Assembly: GCF_007752135.1 (NCBI RefSeq)
Contig: NZ_CP036298.1
Span: 7,556,501 to 7,620,500 of the forward strand
Direction: 5' to 3'
DNA length: 64,000 nt
Source: Aureliella helgolandensis
Lineage (GTDB): Bacteria; Planctomycetota; Planctomycetia; Pirellulales; Pirellulaceae
Each line of letters begins with the position of its first letter. Within the stretch, counting starts at the first letter, position 1. A program made the position numbers and the translations under genes. Positions 9,311 through 17,526 of the stretch are shown piece by piece. The notes beneath the pieces were generated by a model. It searched no databases. It was not told where the DNA came from and was given only the letters and a program-made list of their open reading frames with translations.

Positions 9311-10260
9311 CCGAATCTCCAGATAAGCCGATGATCCAACTGCGGCGACTCTATCGCAATTTCGGAGCTACTCAAGCCGTCCACGACATCTCCTTCGAGG
9401 TCGCTGCGGGCCAAGTCTTCGGCTACATCGGTCCCAACGGAGCTGGGAAAACGACCAGCATGCGGATTCTAGCCACCCTGGACATCCCCAGCTACGGCGA
9501 TGCTTTAGTCGATGGATTCTCCGTCATCAACGATCCCGATCGGGTTCGCCAGCGACTGGGGTTCATGCCCGACAGCTTCGGCACGTATCCCGATATGAAT
9601 TGCATTGAGTATCTCGATTTCTTTGCGAGATCCTATGGAATTCTGGGGCGGAATCGGACCAAAGCTCTGCGTCACACACTCTCCTACACCGGACTCGACA
9701 AGATCGCCGAGAAACCGATTCGCGGCCTTTCCAAAGGCATGCGACAACGCCTGTGCTTGGGACGAGCTATGATTCACGACCCAGCCGTGCTGATCCTCGA
9801 CGAACCGGCCAACGGACTCGACCCTCGCGCCCGCATCGAATTGCGACACATGATTCGCGGCCTAGCTGCCGATGGGAAAACTCTGCTCGTATCCTCCCAT
9901 ATCCTGACGGAGTTGGGAGAGATGTGCGATGCCATTGGAATCATCGAGCGTGGGCAATTGATTGTCAGCGGTTCAGTGGCTGAGATCAAAGCCAAACTGC
10001 GGCCCCATATCGACGTGTTGGTTCAACTCCTGGGCGGCGGTGAGCGACTGGAGGGCTGGCTGGAAAACGTTGCCGAGGTCTCGCATATTCAAGCCAGCGA
10101 CAGGACCGTCCGATTTCAACTCGGTGCACCTGACCCGATCCGCCAAGTACAATTGCTCAAAGCAATCGTGGATGCCGAATTCCAAGTACTGGAGTTCTCG
10201 ACGGAAAGCCGTTCCCTGGAAGATGTATTCCTGCAGATCACTACTGGAGCAGTGCAATGA
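9304..10260 (+). CDS. ABC-2 type transporter ATP-binding protein
   Basis: A 318-residue ATPase. Walker A GPNGAGKTT is at 43-51, the ABC signature LSKGMRQ at 142-148, Walker B VLILDE at 162-167 and the switch His at 199 (VSSHIL). A C-terminal extension of about 90 residues follows the nucleotide-binding domain, as in NatA/CcmA-type exporters. It overlaps the preceding gene by 7 bp and its stop overlaps the permease start (ATGA at 10257). It powers the permease encoded next; the substrate is unknown. Confidence 0.96.
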   Translation: MVAESPDKPMIQLRRLYRNFGATQAVHDISFEVAAGQVFGYIGPNGAGKTTSMRILATLDIPSYGDALVDGFSVINDPDRVRQRLGFMPDSFGTYPDMNCIEYLDFFARSYGILGRNRTKALRHTLSYTGLDKIAEKPIRGLSKGMRQRLCLGRAMIHDPAVLILDEPANGLDPRARIELRHMIRGLAADGKTLLVSSHILTELGEMCDAIGIIERGQLIVSGSVAEIKAKLRPHIDVLVQLLGGGERLEGWLENVAEVSHIQASDRTVRFQLGAPDPIRQVQLLKAIVDAEFQVLEFSTESRSLEDVFLQITTGAVQ

Positions 10261-11939
10261 GCCCATCTGAGGTGCCACCAAGCAGCGGGCCAGTAGGAAG
10301 CCTGCCCTGGGCCAACGATCCGACGCAAATTCAGGGAAAACCGGTTCCGCCCGCCCCCTCTTCACATCGAATCTGCGAGGATCCCTCGCCAGGCTGGGAA
10401 CGCTACTGGCTCCGTGGCAGCGAGGCGATCAACCCGATTGTCGTGAAAGAGGTTCGTCAATCGCTTAAGAGTCGGCAATTCACCCTCAGCTTTGGTTTAA
10501 CGCTGCTTGCGGCCGTAGGTTGGACGCTTATCGGTACCACGCTCATGGTTCCGCGTCTCTACTATTTGCCAGCTGGACTACCATTTCTAACCGGTTTCTT
10601 CTGCATCCTCGCCCTACCGCTGTTGATCATCGTTCCCTTCAGCGCCTACCGTTCACTATCGGCAGAAATGGAGCACAGCACCTTCGAATTGCTCAAGATC
10701 TCCGCGCTGTCGGCGCTGCAGATTGTCTATGGAAAAATGGCTTCGGCGCTGGTGCAGACGATGCTCTATCTGTCTGCCTTGGCCCCCTGCATTGTCCTGA
10801 CCTATCTGCTGCGTGGCGTTTCACTTTGGTCCATTTTACTGCTCCTGGGTGCCACGGTGGTGATTTCAGTTGTCGAGACGGCCATTGCCATACTTCTCGC
10901 TGCGATCTCCAACACTCGAGTGCTACAGAGCCTCATTAGCCTCGTGACTCTGATTGCTATGATTTGCATCTTTTTTAGTTGGGTCAGCTTTGTTGTGAAC
11001 ACTCTTGAGACTTATGGAGATGTTCTCTCGCAGTCCGGCAGCGGTGGTACGCTAGCGATCCTGGGCGCCTTAATCCTGATCTTTGCGACCATTTCCCTCT
11101 GCTTGAGAGCCGCCGCAGCAGCCATCGACTTCCCTGGAGAAAACCATGCGACGCCGCTGCGCTGGCGAATCTTAGCGCTGGTCTGCCTGGCGCTGTTCTG
11201 GAGCGTCTTGGGGATGACCGCCCTCCGCATTGCGACACCTACCGACAGCCTCTACATGGGAGCATTCTTTCTGTTTCTATTCCTAGGAGCTTTGATGACT
11301 GGCGAGCATGGGGTGATCTCTCCCAGAGCTCAACGCACCCTTCCCGTGACTTTTGCAGGCAGAGTCTTCAAGACATGCTTTCAACCCGGCGCCGGCTTGG
11401 GGTACATTTTTATCATTTGCCTCTACGCGAGTCTGGTAATCACCCTCATCGCATTCGAAATCTACTTCGATAACAACGTTGCGGCGTTTCTAACCTCAGG
11501 CTCTTCCATTCTGCCGGCGCACTTGCTGCTGTGCTATTTAGCGATCTACCTGGGGATCAATCGACTGATCATGTTCGCGCTGCCGCAGCACTTGCCAGGT
11601 CGCATGGTCGGCTCCGTGGCTGTGCTGCTCGTCGTATTAATTGCGGTTCACATCTCCCCCTTAGTCATCGTCTATGCTTCCAACGATTACCGCGATTTCG
11701 ACTACGCTTGGCACCAAGCCTTCAACATCCCTTGGTCGATTCAGGAAGCCTCCGTGAACGGCCTCTCCCCGGCACTGCTCCTGAACACCTCCATCCTCAC
11801 GATCTGTGCTGTGGCGATTTTTGGTTTGAATCTTATTTTGAGCACACGCGATGTCATGCTAATTCGAGTGGCCGAACCACCTCGCTTGCGCGGCCCCAAG
11901 CAGGTGACTCCTACAGCCCCCGACCCGTTCGCCCCCTAG
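10257..11939 (+). CDS. ABC-2 type transporter permease
   Basis: A 560-residue integral membrane protein with a cytoplasmic N-terminus of about 65 residues, then roughly twelve hydrophobic segments. The first membrane block follows 'NPIVVKEVRQSLKSRQF', which is typical of ABC-2 permeases (an amphipathic elbow with a conserved KE). 'MEHSTFELLKISALSALQIV' is the usual cytoplasmic loop contacting the ATPase. Its start overlaps the ATPase stop by 4 bp and it is the last gene of the operon. It probably exports a lipid, polysaccharide or peptide; the sequence does not say which. Confidence 0.93.
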   Translation: MSPSEVPPSSGPVGSLPWANDPTQIQGKPVPPAPSSHRICEDPSPGWERYWLRGSEAINPIVVKEVRQSLKSRQFTLSFGLTLLAAVGWTLIGTTLMVPRLYYLPAGLPFLTGFFCILALPLLIIVPFSAYRSLSAEMEHSTFELLKISALSALQIVYGKMASALVQTMLYLSALAPCIVLTYLLRGVSLWSILLLLGATVVISVVETAIAILLAAISNTRVLQSLISLVTLIAMICIFFSWVSFVVNTLETYGDVLSQSGSGGTLAILGALILIFATISLCLRAAAAAIDFPGENHATPLRWRILALVCLALFWSVLGMTALRIATPTDSLYMGAFFLFLFLGALMTGEHGVISPRAQRTLPVTFAGRVFKTCFQPGAGLGYIFIICLYASLVITLIAFEIYFDNNVAAFLTSGSSILPAHLLLCYLAIYLGINRLIMFALPQHLPGRMVGSVAVLLVVLIAVHISPLVIVYASNDYRDFDYAWHQAFNIPWSIQEASVNGLSPALLLNTSILTICAVAIFGLNLILSTRDVMLIRVAEPPRLRGPKQVTPTAPDPFAP

Positions 11940-12122
11940 GAACATTCGGTATAGAATGGACGCCCCGCTGCATTTGCGGGAGCCTGCGGCTCGGCGTCTC
12001 CCTTCCAGTGGACCGCAGGTCGCTTTCACCAACCACCGTCGCCAATGCTCTCAACGCAGACTCCCAAAACGCAGATTCCCCAAACGCACTGCTCTTGAAA
12101 CGCTCTTAGCCTAGATCCGATT

Positions 12123-12929
12123 ATGAACTCATTTCACCCAGAAGATCGCCCCGACCCCTCCGAACAGCCGATCCGGGCGCGGGTTCCGGAACACATATCG
12201 GGAGGCGCTTTCAGCACCGGTGTGATTGTCATGACAGCGCAAACGGAGTTCATTCTCGATTTCGTGCAGAACCTCGGACGGCCCCATCAAATCGTTGCAC
12301 GAGTCGTGATGCCCCATAATGTGCTGCCGCAGCTCGTAGATGCCCTGCAACGCAACATTGAACTCTATCGCGGTCGCTGGGGGGAACTCCCCCAAGTCGT
12401 GCAAGCTGGCATTGTTCCGGGACAGCCTCAACGCTCCTCCTCCGACGATTCAGGCGAGACACACGCCGAAGAGCTCGCCCCCCCCTCCGCAGAGCCCAAC
12501 AGCGCTGCGGGCGGCGCACCGGCCGGCGGCTCCTCGCAATTGGGCAACCCAACCGGCAATTCGACCTCCGAGTCCTCTCCGCAATCCACCTCTTCGAACG
12601 AGTCCGCTTCCCAACCGGCTGACGACGAGCTGCGTGAACCGCCCTTGGGTGCTGGCACCCGTCAAACTACAGCCCAGGAAGTCTACGATGATCTTAAAAT
12701 CCGCGATGAATTCCTCAGTGGAGCCTATGCCAATGCCGTCATGATTGGGCATGGCCCCCATGAATTCAGCTTCGATTTCATCACCAATTTTTACCCGCAT
12801 TCCGCCGTCAGCTCCCGCGTTTTCCTGGCTGCTGGTCAAGTCCCACGCTTGTACGATAGCCTCAAAGGCACTTGGGAACAGCTGCGTCGCCGCCTGGATG
12901 ATCGCCCCGACGGCCAACTCCCCTTTTGA
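12123..12929 (+). CDS. Protein with two DUF3467-like domains
   Basis: A 268-residue cytoplasmic protein. Residues about 17-88 and 185-262 are two copies of the same fold: copy one has 'TEFILDFVQNLGRP' and 'ARVVMPHNVLPQLVDAL', copy two 'HEFSFDFITNFYPH' and 'SRVFLAAGQVPRLYDSL'. Both match the DUF3467 pattern (x-EFxxDF followed by a basic V-x-M/L strand and a helix). A low-complexity Ser/Pro/Gly linker of about 95 residues joins them. DUF3467 has no established function. It follows the ABC operon after 183 bp with no clear terminator, so co-transcription is possible. Confidence 0.83.
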   Translation: MNSFHPEDRPDPSEQPIRARVPEHISGGAFSTGVIVMTAQTEFILDFVQNLGRPHQIVARVVMPHNVLPQLVDALQRNIELYRGRWGELPQVVQAGIVPGQPQRSSSDDSGETHAEELAPPSAEPNSAAGGAPAGGSSQLGNPTGNSTSESSPQSTSSNESASQPADDELREPPLGAGTRQTTAQEVYDDLKIRDEFLSGAYANAVMIGHGPHEFSFDFITNFYPHSAVSSRVFLAAGQVPRLYDSLKGTWEQLRRRLDDRPDGQLPF

Positions 12930-13086
12930 GTTGTAGCCCCAAGAGCAGTCGGGCCTGACCAGTGCAGAGCATCCAGGGAGCTTCCTGCGATTGGCGTGCG
13001 GCACCCCTTGCCCAGCCCCGCAGCCCCGCAATAAATACTCGAACGCTGTCCAAATACCAATCCGCCACCAGAGAGATCCTCCTGCA

Positions 13087-13653
13087 ATGCGTCTCATCCT
13101 TGCCAGCCAATCACCGAGGCGTCATGAATTGATGACTGCCGCAGGCTACCAGTTCGAAGTGATGCTCCCCAGTGAAACGGCCGAATGCGGCATTTGCTCG
13201 CGCGAATCCACCCCCGAACTTGTCGCTAGATTGGCTTATCAAAAAGCCATCGATGTCGCGGGCCGAGTCACCGGCTCCGCTACGATCATCGCTTGCGACA
13301 CGGTCGCCGATATCATGGGACGCGTGCTTGGCAAACCCGAGGATCGACGGCATGCGGAAGAAATGCTACGGCTCCTCAGCGGACGCAAGCACGCGGTCTA
13401 TAGCGGGTTATGCGTGCTGGAAGTCCCCGGCGGTGAGCCGCAGGTCGAGGTGTCGAAGAGCGAATTGGAAATGGCCCGGCTCAGCGAAGATCAGATCGAA
13501 AGCTACCTGGATAGCGAGGCTTGGTGCGGAAAATCAGGCGCCTTCGGTTACCAAGATGGGCATCCCTGGCTGCAGCTAATCTCTGGAACCAGCGAGAATG
13601 TCGTGGGTTTACCCGTCGATGTATTGCAGCGATTGCTGGGTACCGCAGGCTAA
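13087..13653 (+). CDS. maf: Maf-family nucleotide pyrophosphatase
   Basis: A 188-residue member of the Maf/HAM1-like nucleoside triphosphate pyrophosphatases. It opens with LASQSPRRHELM (the S-x-SPRR signature), followed by ACDTVADIMGRVLGKPED, LLSGRKHAVYSG and the C-terminal GTSENVVGLPVDVL. Proteins of this family hydrolyse dTTP, UTP or modified nucleotides and have been linked to septum inhibition. The Asp of CDTV and the Lys in GKSGAFGYQ keep the catalytic pattern. The open frame starts at 12991, but the ATG at 13087 begins directly at the family N-terminus. Confidence 0.93.
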   Translation: MRLILASQSPRRHELMTAAGYQFEVMLPSETAECGICSRESTPELVARLAYQKAIDVAGRVTGSATIIACDTVADIMGRVLGKPEDRRHAEEMLRLLSGRKHAVYSGLCVLEVPGGEPQVEVSKSELEMARLSEDQIESYLDSEAWCGKSGAFGYQDGHPWLQLISGTSENVVGLPVDVLQRLLGTAG

Positions 13654-13672
13654 CCCTTGTGCCCATTCAACC

Positions 13673-15238
13673 TTAGCTGCCCACACTGAAGTCGAGGGTC
13701 GAGTGTCCGAATTTGTGGCCGTTCAGGTCTTCGACGGTTAGCTTCAGCTTGTACCTGCCGGGCTGGACCGATTTGGGAACCCAGATTCGATAGACGATGA
13801 AATAATCCCGACGCTGATTGTGGCACACATGTTGGTCGGCAGGCAGGGGTTGGTCATCGATCCGCACTCCATTCGAATCAACGATCTGGTAGCTTCCTTG
13901 GAGATGCGTCTCGAAACCTGATCCATTGGGAATGGGGAGGCTCACAAAGTTGTCGACTTCGCAATACAGTAAGACTTCTTGATCGGCAGTGAACTTGTTT
14001 TCAGGAAACTTCGTCACGTCACCGAAACTGTCAACAGCCGTACAAAAAGCTGCGTTTTGCACTTCTAAATCGCTTGCAGCAGCCAGGTGCGTCAGCGCCT
14101 TGCGCTGACTGGCCAAAGCCAAAGTGTAGCGTTTGCGTGCGACGGGATTGCCATTGGGATCCGTTAGATCGTGCCACGCCTGCAACGAGTATTGCAGGAA
14201 CGTCTGCGCGTCCTTGTCGAGGCCTTCGACTGGCTGAGCCGCCTGCTCCAAGTTACCAACGCTTAAATCCAACATCCTCCGCGTCTGAGCGAGTTGGATT
14301 TGCTTCTCTGGGTTCGTGGCCGCTGCAGTCGCTGCCTCCAGCTTCGTAATCGCCTCGCGGAGATGGTCTTGCCAATCAAGCTCCGAAGCCGGCGGGCCAG
14401 CCAGCGGTTCGATGTCGGACCGACGAACCACGGCGGGTTGCACCGAGTGCTCGGGCGGTGCCTCGTCGCTAGCCGGCGGACGGACGGCAGATGCCAATTG
14501 GACCCAACTCGACGCATCGGTCGCGGCTGGTTCTACCACCGGCACGGAGCTCTCGGCGGAGTAGTCGCCTCGCTTGGCAACCAACCGAGCTTCGAGCTCG
14601 CGGCGGGCAATCCGCTTTGCGTCTTCCGATACCACGGCGGGAAGGACTTCGTCCGACCGATCGCTCATCGAGTAAGCGACTGCTTCATCCCGTGCGTTAG
14701 GCCTTGCATTCAATCCAGGTTCGGTCTGGGTGGACTCGTTGTCGGTGAACTCGCTATCACTGATTTTCCGCCGTGCCGCTGACGCGCCACTGGAAGATTC
14801 CGAACGAGACATAGCGAGACGCTCTGCAGCGACCAACTGCCGCTCAAGCAGCGCATCTTCCTCTTGCATCCAAGCCGGCTTCGCGGACTCCCGATTCGCA
14901 TAGTCCTCGCCACCGTAGCTTGAATCCTCGGAAGCCGATTCTGCTTCAGAGAAGGCGCGCTGAGCATGATTCGAAGGAGGCTGAGTAGACCGTAGCCTGC
15001 TTGAAACCGACGATCGACTCCCCGCCGGAATCCCTTGCTGAGCCCGCTCCACATCGAGCAATCGCTCGAAACTAGGTTCGTTTCCAGCTGGTTTTCGCCA
15101 GGAAGTACGACAACCTGAGCTACATATTAGGATGCTGAGCACTCCTACGAGGCAGCCGGTCCACACAGCCCGCCGCTTGCTCAGAACCGAGATCGTTGGC
15201 CGCGCCGGCATAGGTTTTGAACGAGGGGATGTTGTCAT
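13673..15238 (-). CDS. Probable lipoprotein, unknown function
   Basis: A 521-residue protein with a basic N-terminus, a hydrophobic segment and a lipobox-like SSGC (Cys43), suggesting lipid anchoring. The first half is low-complexity and rich in Ser, Ala and Glu. Residues about 310-420 are helical, and the C-terminal 120 residues look like a beta-sandwich domain (DYFIVYRIWVPKSVQPG, then 'KLKLTVEDLNG'). No named family recognised. The start at 15238 (MTTSPRS) has GGAAGG about 8 bp upstream, favouring it over the in-frame ATG at 15253. It is convergent with maf, 19 bp apart. Confidence 0.75.
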   Translation of the reverse strand: MTTSPRSKPMPARPTISVLSKRRAVWTGCLVGVLSILICSSGCRTSWRKPAGNEPSFERLLDVERAQQGIPAGSRSSVSSRLRSTQPPSNHAQRAFSEAESASEDSSYGGEDYANRESAKPAWMQEEDALLERQLVAAERLAMSRSESSSGASAARRKISDSEFTDNESTQTEPGLNARPNARDEAVAYSMSDRSDEVLPAVVSEDAKRIARRELEARLVAKRGDYSAESSVPVVEPAATDASSWVQLASAVRPPASDEAPPEHSVQPAVVRRSDIEPLAGPPASELDWQDHLREAITKLEAATAAATNPEKQIQLAQTRRMLDLSVGNLEQAAQPVEGLDKDAQTFLQYSLQAWHDLTDPNGNPVARKRYTLALASQRKALTHLAAASDLEVQNAAFCTAVDSFGDVTKFPENKFTADQEVLLYCEVDNFVSLPIPNGSGFETHLQGSYQIVDSNGVRIDDQPLPADQHVCHNQRRDYFIVYRIWVPKSVQPGRYKLKLTVEDLNGHKFGHSTLDFSVGS

Positions 15239-15389
15239 CAGGCTGCCTTCCATGACATTTTCGTGACGCGCGTGCTGCTCTTGAACCCAAGGGGCAAAAG
15301 CAATCTGTTTTTTTCAATATTCTGGGCGAGAGCTTAGGGAATACCAACGAGCACAGCAAGTTAAAATAGGGAATCCTGTCGCAAATCGC

Positions 15390-16334
15390 TCACAGCACAC
15401 TGTGCTTCAAGATCGAGTGCTCCAAAATCGCATTCAGGAACACACGGCGCACCACATCATGCCCCCGATCGTTCGGATCCTCAACGTTCGAATAGAACCA
15501 GTAGGTCGGATCGCTTGCATCGTAATGCTCCCGCCAGAATTGTTTGCAATGCGAACCATGTCCTAAAAACGATTCGTAGAGCGGTACTGGATAGACGCTA
15601 TCCCTTTCCGCAGCCACCTTTGCTAGCACTCGGTTGTAGGCAGCGTGGACCGCCAACCCCTCGCTCCACGTCGGCAGAAAAATACTGGGAGCATCCCCCA
15701 CACTGTCAGTCGGGTCGTAGATATTGGCCAAATAGATTTCACAACCGCCCGGAAATAGCAATTCAATGGCATCGACCATTGCGTGCAATCGCAATTCAAA
15801 ATTGGCGATCCAAGGTCTGGCTTGTTCCAGAGTAGCACCATACATCGCTCCCTCGCGCGGTGGAGTCCGCCCATAGTTGTGGATGATGTCGTTACCTCCA
15901 GTCGTCATCACGACCAATCCGAACACCGATTCGTCAAAGGGCTTGAGCCGCTCCGCAATATAGTCATGGTGCTGAATTGAAGTGGAGCCCGAAACAGCAA
16001 TATTCCGCTGCCTGAGATTGGGGAGTACACCCGACAGACTTCGCCCCTGCATATCCGCATACTCGTCGTCGGGGTTCTCAATCAGCCGAGCAAAGCAGCC
16101 GTGTTGCTTGGACGCGGCTCCCAAACCAGCAGTAATGCTATCGCCGATTCCTAGGCAGATGACCGCGCGCTCCGTCCAGGGCTCAGCGAACGGCGCCATC
16201 GCCACGGGTGGTCCCGCTGGTCCGCTCGCTACCGGTCGAGCCAAGAAATAGTGGCGGTAGACCAACGCTCCTCCGACAGCTATCAACCCCACTCCCAACA
16301 GCCATCCCAGTCTTTGCCCTCTCTGCATAGCCAT
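15390..16334 (-). CDS. SGNH/GDSL-family hydrolase, membrane anchored
   Basis: A 314-residue protein with an N-terminal membrane segment (residues about 10-30) and an SGNH hydrolase domain. Block I is GDSITAG with Ser66, the GGND block lies in 'VMTTGGNDII', and the C-terminal DxxH block is DRGHD. These enzymes are lipases or esterases, or deacylate cell-envelope sugars. The open frame runs on to 16745, but that part lies in a repeat-rich region and is not protein-like; the ATG at 16334 (MAMQRGQ) starts just before the anchor. Substrate unknown. Confidence 0.9.
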   Translation of the reverse strand: MAMQRGQRLGWLLGVGLIAVGGALVYRHYFLARPVASGPAGPPVAMAPFAEPWTERAVICLGIGDSITAGLGAASKQHGCFARLIENPDDEYADMQGRSLSGVLPNLRQRNIAVSGSTSIQHHDYIAERLKPFDESVFGLVVMTTGGNDIIHNYGRTPPREGAMYGATLEQARPWIANFELRLHAMVDAIELLFPGGCEIYLANIYDPTDSVGDAPSIFLPTWSEGLAVHAAYNRVLAKVAAERDSVYPVPLYESFLGHGSHCKQFWREHYDASDPTYWFYSNVEDPNDRGHDVVRRVFLNAILEHSILKHSVL

Positions 16335-16430
16335 CGCACGACTCCCCGCGAGTTCACGAACCACCAGCCCCTCCCTATTGTACTTTCCGACTGCTTCCCC
16401 GTCCCGCAAGGCGGCCCCCAACATTCCCAG

Positions 16431-16479
16431 CTGCACGGGGACAGCTGCACGGGGACAGACCACGCCTCCCCACCAATGC
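16431..16479. repeat. REP-like element 1 with 14-bp tandem duplication
   Basis: CTGCACGGGGACAG is present twice head to tail (16431-16444, 16445-16458) and runs into GGGGACAGACCACG...CCACCAATG. It shares the pattern GGGGACAG-NN-CACG-(n)-CCASCAAT with the two elements downstream. Confidence 0.7.
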
Positions 16480-16570
16480 ATGCTTAACACTTCCATCGAA
16501 TACCCGCCGTCCATCCTGGCAGTCAGAGAGACAGAAAAATGAAGACGGAAAGATATGTAGAACTTGGGAG

Positions 16571-16623
16571 TGACCTGGGGACAAGCAATGACCTGGGGAC
16601 AGTGCACGAAACGCCAGCAATAC
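16571..16623. repeat. REP-like element 2
   Basis: TGACCTGGGGACA occurs at 16571-16583 and again at 16589-16601, the second running into GTGCACG and CCAGCAAT. It has the same pattern as the flanking elements, but its 3' arm (GCC) is too degenerate to form a full stem. Confidence 0.65.
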
Positions 16624-16803
16624 ACGCTTGCCGCCTCCACCGTCCACTGTCGAACGCCCAGAATAGCATCGCGAAAAAGCGGGAGGCGAGACCGCCCCCC
16701 CAAAGTTCTAGCGCAGAGCGATCTTCTCCATCTTTCCGTCTCCATCTTTCCGTCAAATCCTCTTCACACACCTCCCCAGGAGCGATGCGTTGAAAGAAAG
16801 AGT

Positions 16804-16835
16804 GCTGGGGACAGAGCACGTGTCCCCAGCAATGG
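16804..16835. repeat. REP-like palindrome (element 3)
   Basis: A perfect 10-bp inverted repeat, GCTGGGGACA / TGTCCCCAGC, encloses the 7-base loop GAGCACG (16804-16830), followed by AATG. It is the intact hairpin form of the family seen at 16431 and 16571. No T-run follows, so a REP-type element fits better than a terminator. Confidence 0.8.
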
Positions 16836-17221
16836 TGAATTCCCGCCGCCGAATCTTACTCGGCAATACGGATGAAATCCTGGGGCGGGCCCAGACCTGG
16901 GGGGCTCAAATTGAGGATTTTCCAGCTTCCGGCAAAACAGGAAACCGCCAAGCCCTGAATGTTCAGGGAGATGTTCTATGTTCGCGTGACTGCAGGTTCG
17001 GGGTGCGTTGGTAACGACTGCAAGTACGGATTCCACTCACTTTGCCGTTCACTCACTATGAAGGGGGGCGTGCCGGGGGCAGTCTGACAGGGAGAGAGGG
17101 CGGCCGGTTGAAGAACTCTCCTTCTAACCACCAATATTTTCAGAATCTTAGCGCACCATAGACAATCGCAACCTAGATTTCAAATGGCCCCGAAACTTCA
17201 GCGTCATTTAGGAGAAACCTG

Positions 17222-17449
17222 ATGCAACTCAAATCTCTCGCAGAAAGTTTTACCATCGAAAAGCTACCACTACTATCCGCTTGCTATTGCGGCAAATGCA
17301 AGAAACCGCTGAAGTGCGAATCGGTCATCGACGAGCACTATGCGTGGTGTTCGGACTGTGAAGCCACGGTACGTTCGTCACTGTTTCAAGTACCGAGTTG
17401 GACCGTCGGAGCAACGGCCGTCCTGTTCATGGCTCACTTCCTGCTCTAG
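17222..17449 (+). CDS. Small zinc-ribbon membrane protein
   Basis: A 75-residue protein with two CxxC knuckles (Cys23/Cys26 and Cys43/Cys46) plus extra cysteines at 21 and 32, followed by a C-terminal hydrophobic segment (about 60-75) that could insert in the membrane. AGGAG lies about 8 bp before the ATG, which is unusually good for this window and supports expression. The pattern suggests metal binding by a cytoplasmic ribbon tethered to the membrane. No family recognised. It stands alone between a repeat cluster and the end of metH. Confidence 0.65.
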   Translation: MQLKSLAESFTIEKLPLLSACYCGKCKKPLKCESVIDEHYAWCSDCEATVRSSLFQVPSWTVGATAVLFMAHFLL

Positions 17450-17464
17450 CATCCCACGTTGAAC

Positions 17465-17486
17465 GCCGTAGTGCTCGCACTACGGC
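17465..17486. terminator. Hairpin between convergent genes
   Basis: A perfect 10-bp inverted repeat (GCCGTAGTGC / GCACTACGGC) with a 2-base loop sits between the zinc-ribbon gene and metH, whose transcripts converge here. There is no T-tract on either side, so it may be a bidirectional terminator-like hairpin or a repeat. Confidence 0.45.
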
Positions 17487-17526
17487 CTAAACTCGCTAGT
17501 GCACCTGTGCCCTCCGACTCCGCAAC

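Larger units (their letters stand above)
16335..17221. other. Repeat-rich gene-free interval
   Basis: No credible gene. The left 500 bp hold three related GGGGACAG..CACG elements (16451-16479, 16594-16622, 16806-16834) and two short tandem duplications. An inverted pair lies between the second and third elements' flanks: GACGGAAAGAT at 16544-16554 against ATCTTTCCGTC at 16730-16740 and 16744-16754. The right 380 bp before the zinc-ribbon gene show nothing recognisable. Confidence 0.7.

Noticed and set aside
12250-13110. Minus-strand open frames up to 215 codons under the DUF3467 and maf genes
   Set aside because: The plus strand holds recognisable domains in this stretch; the minus frames are Arg/Gly/Ala-rich shadows.
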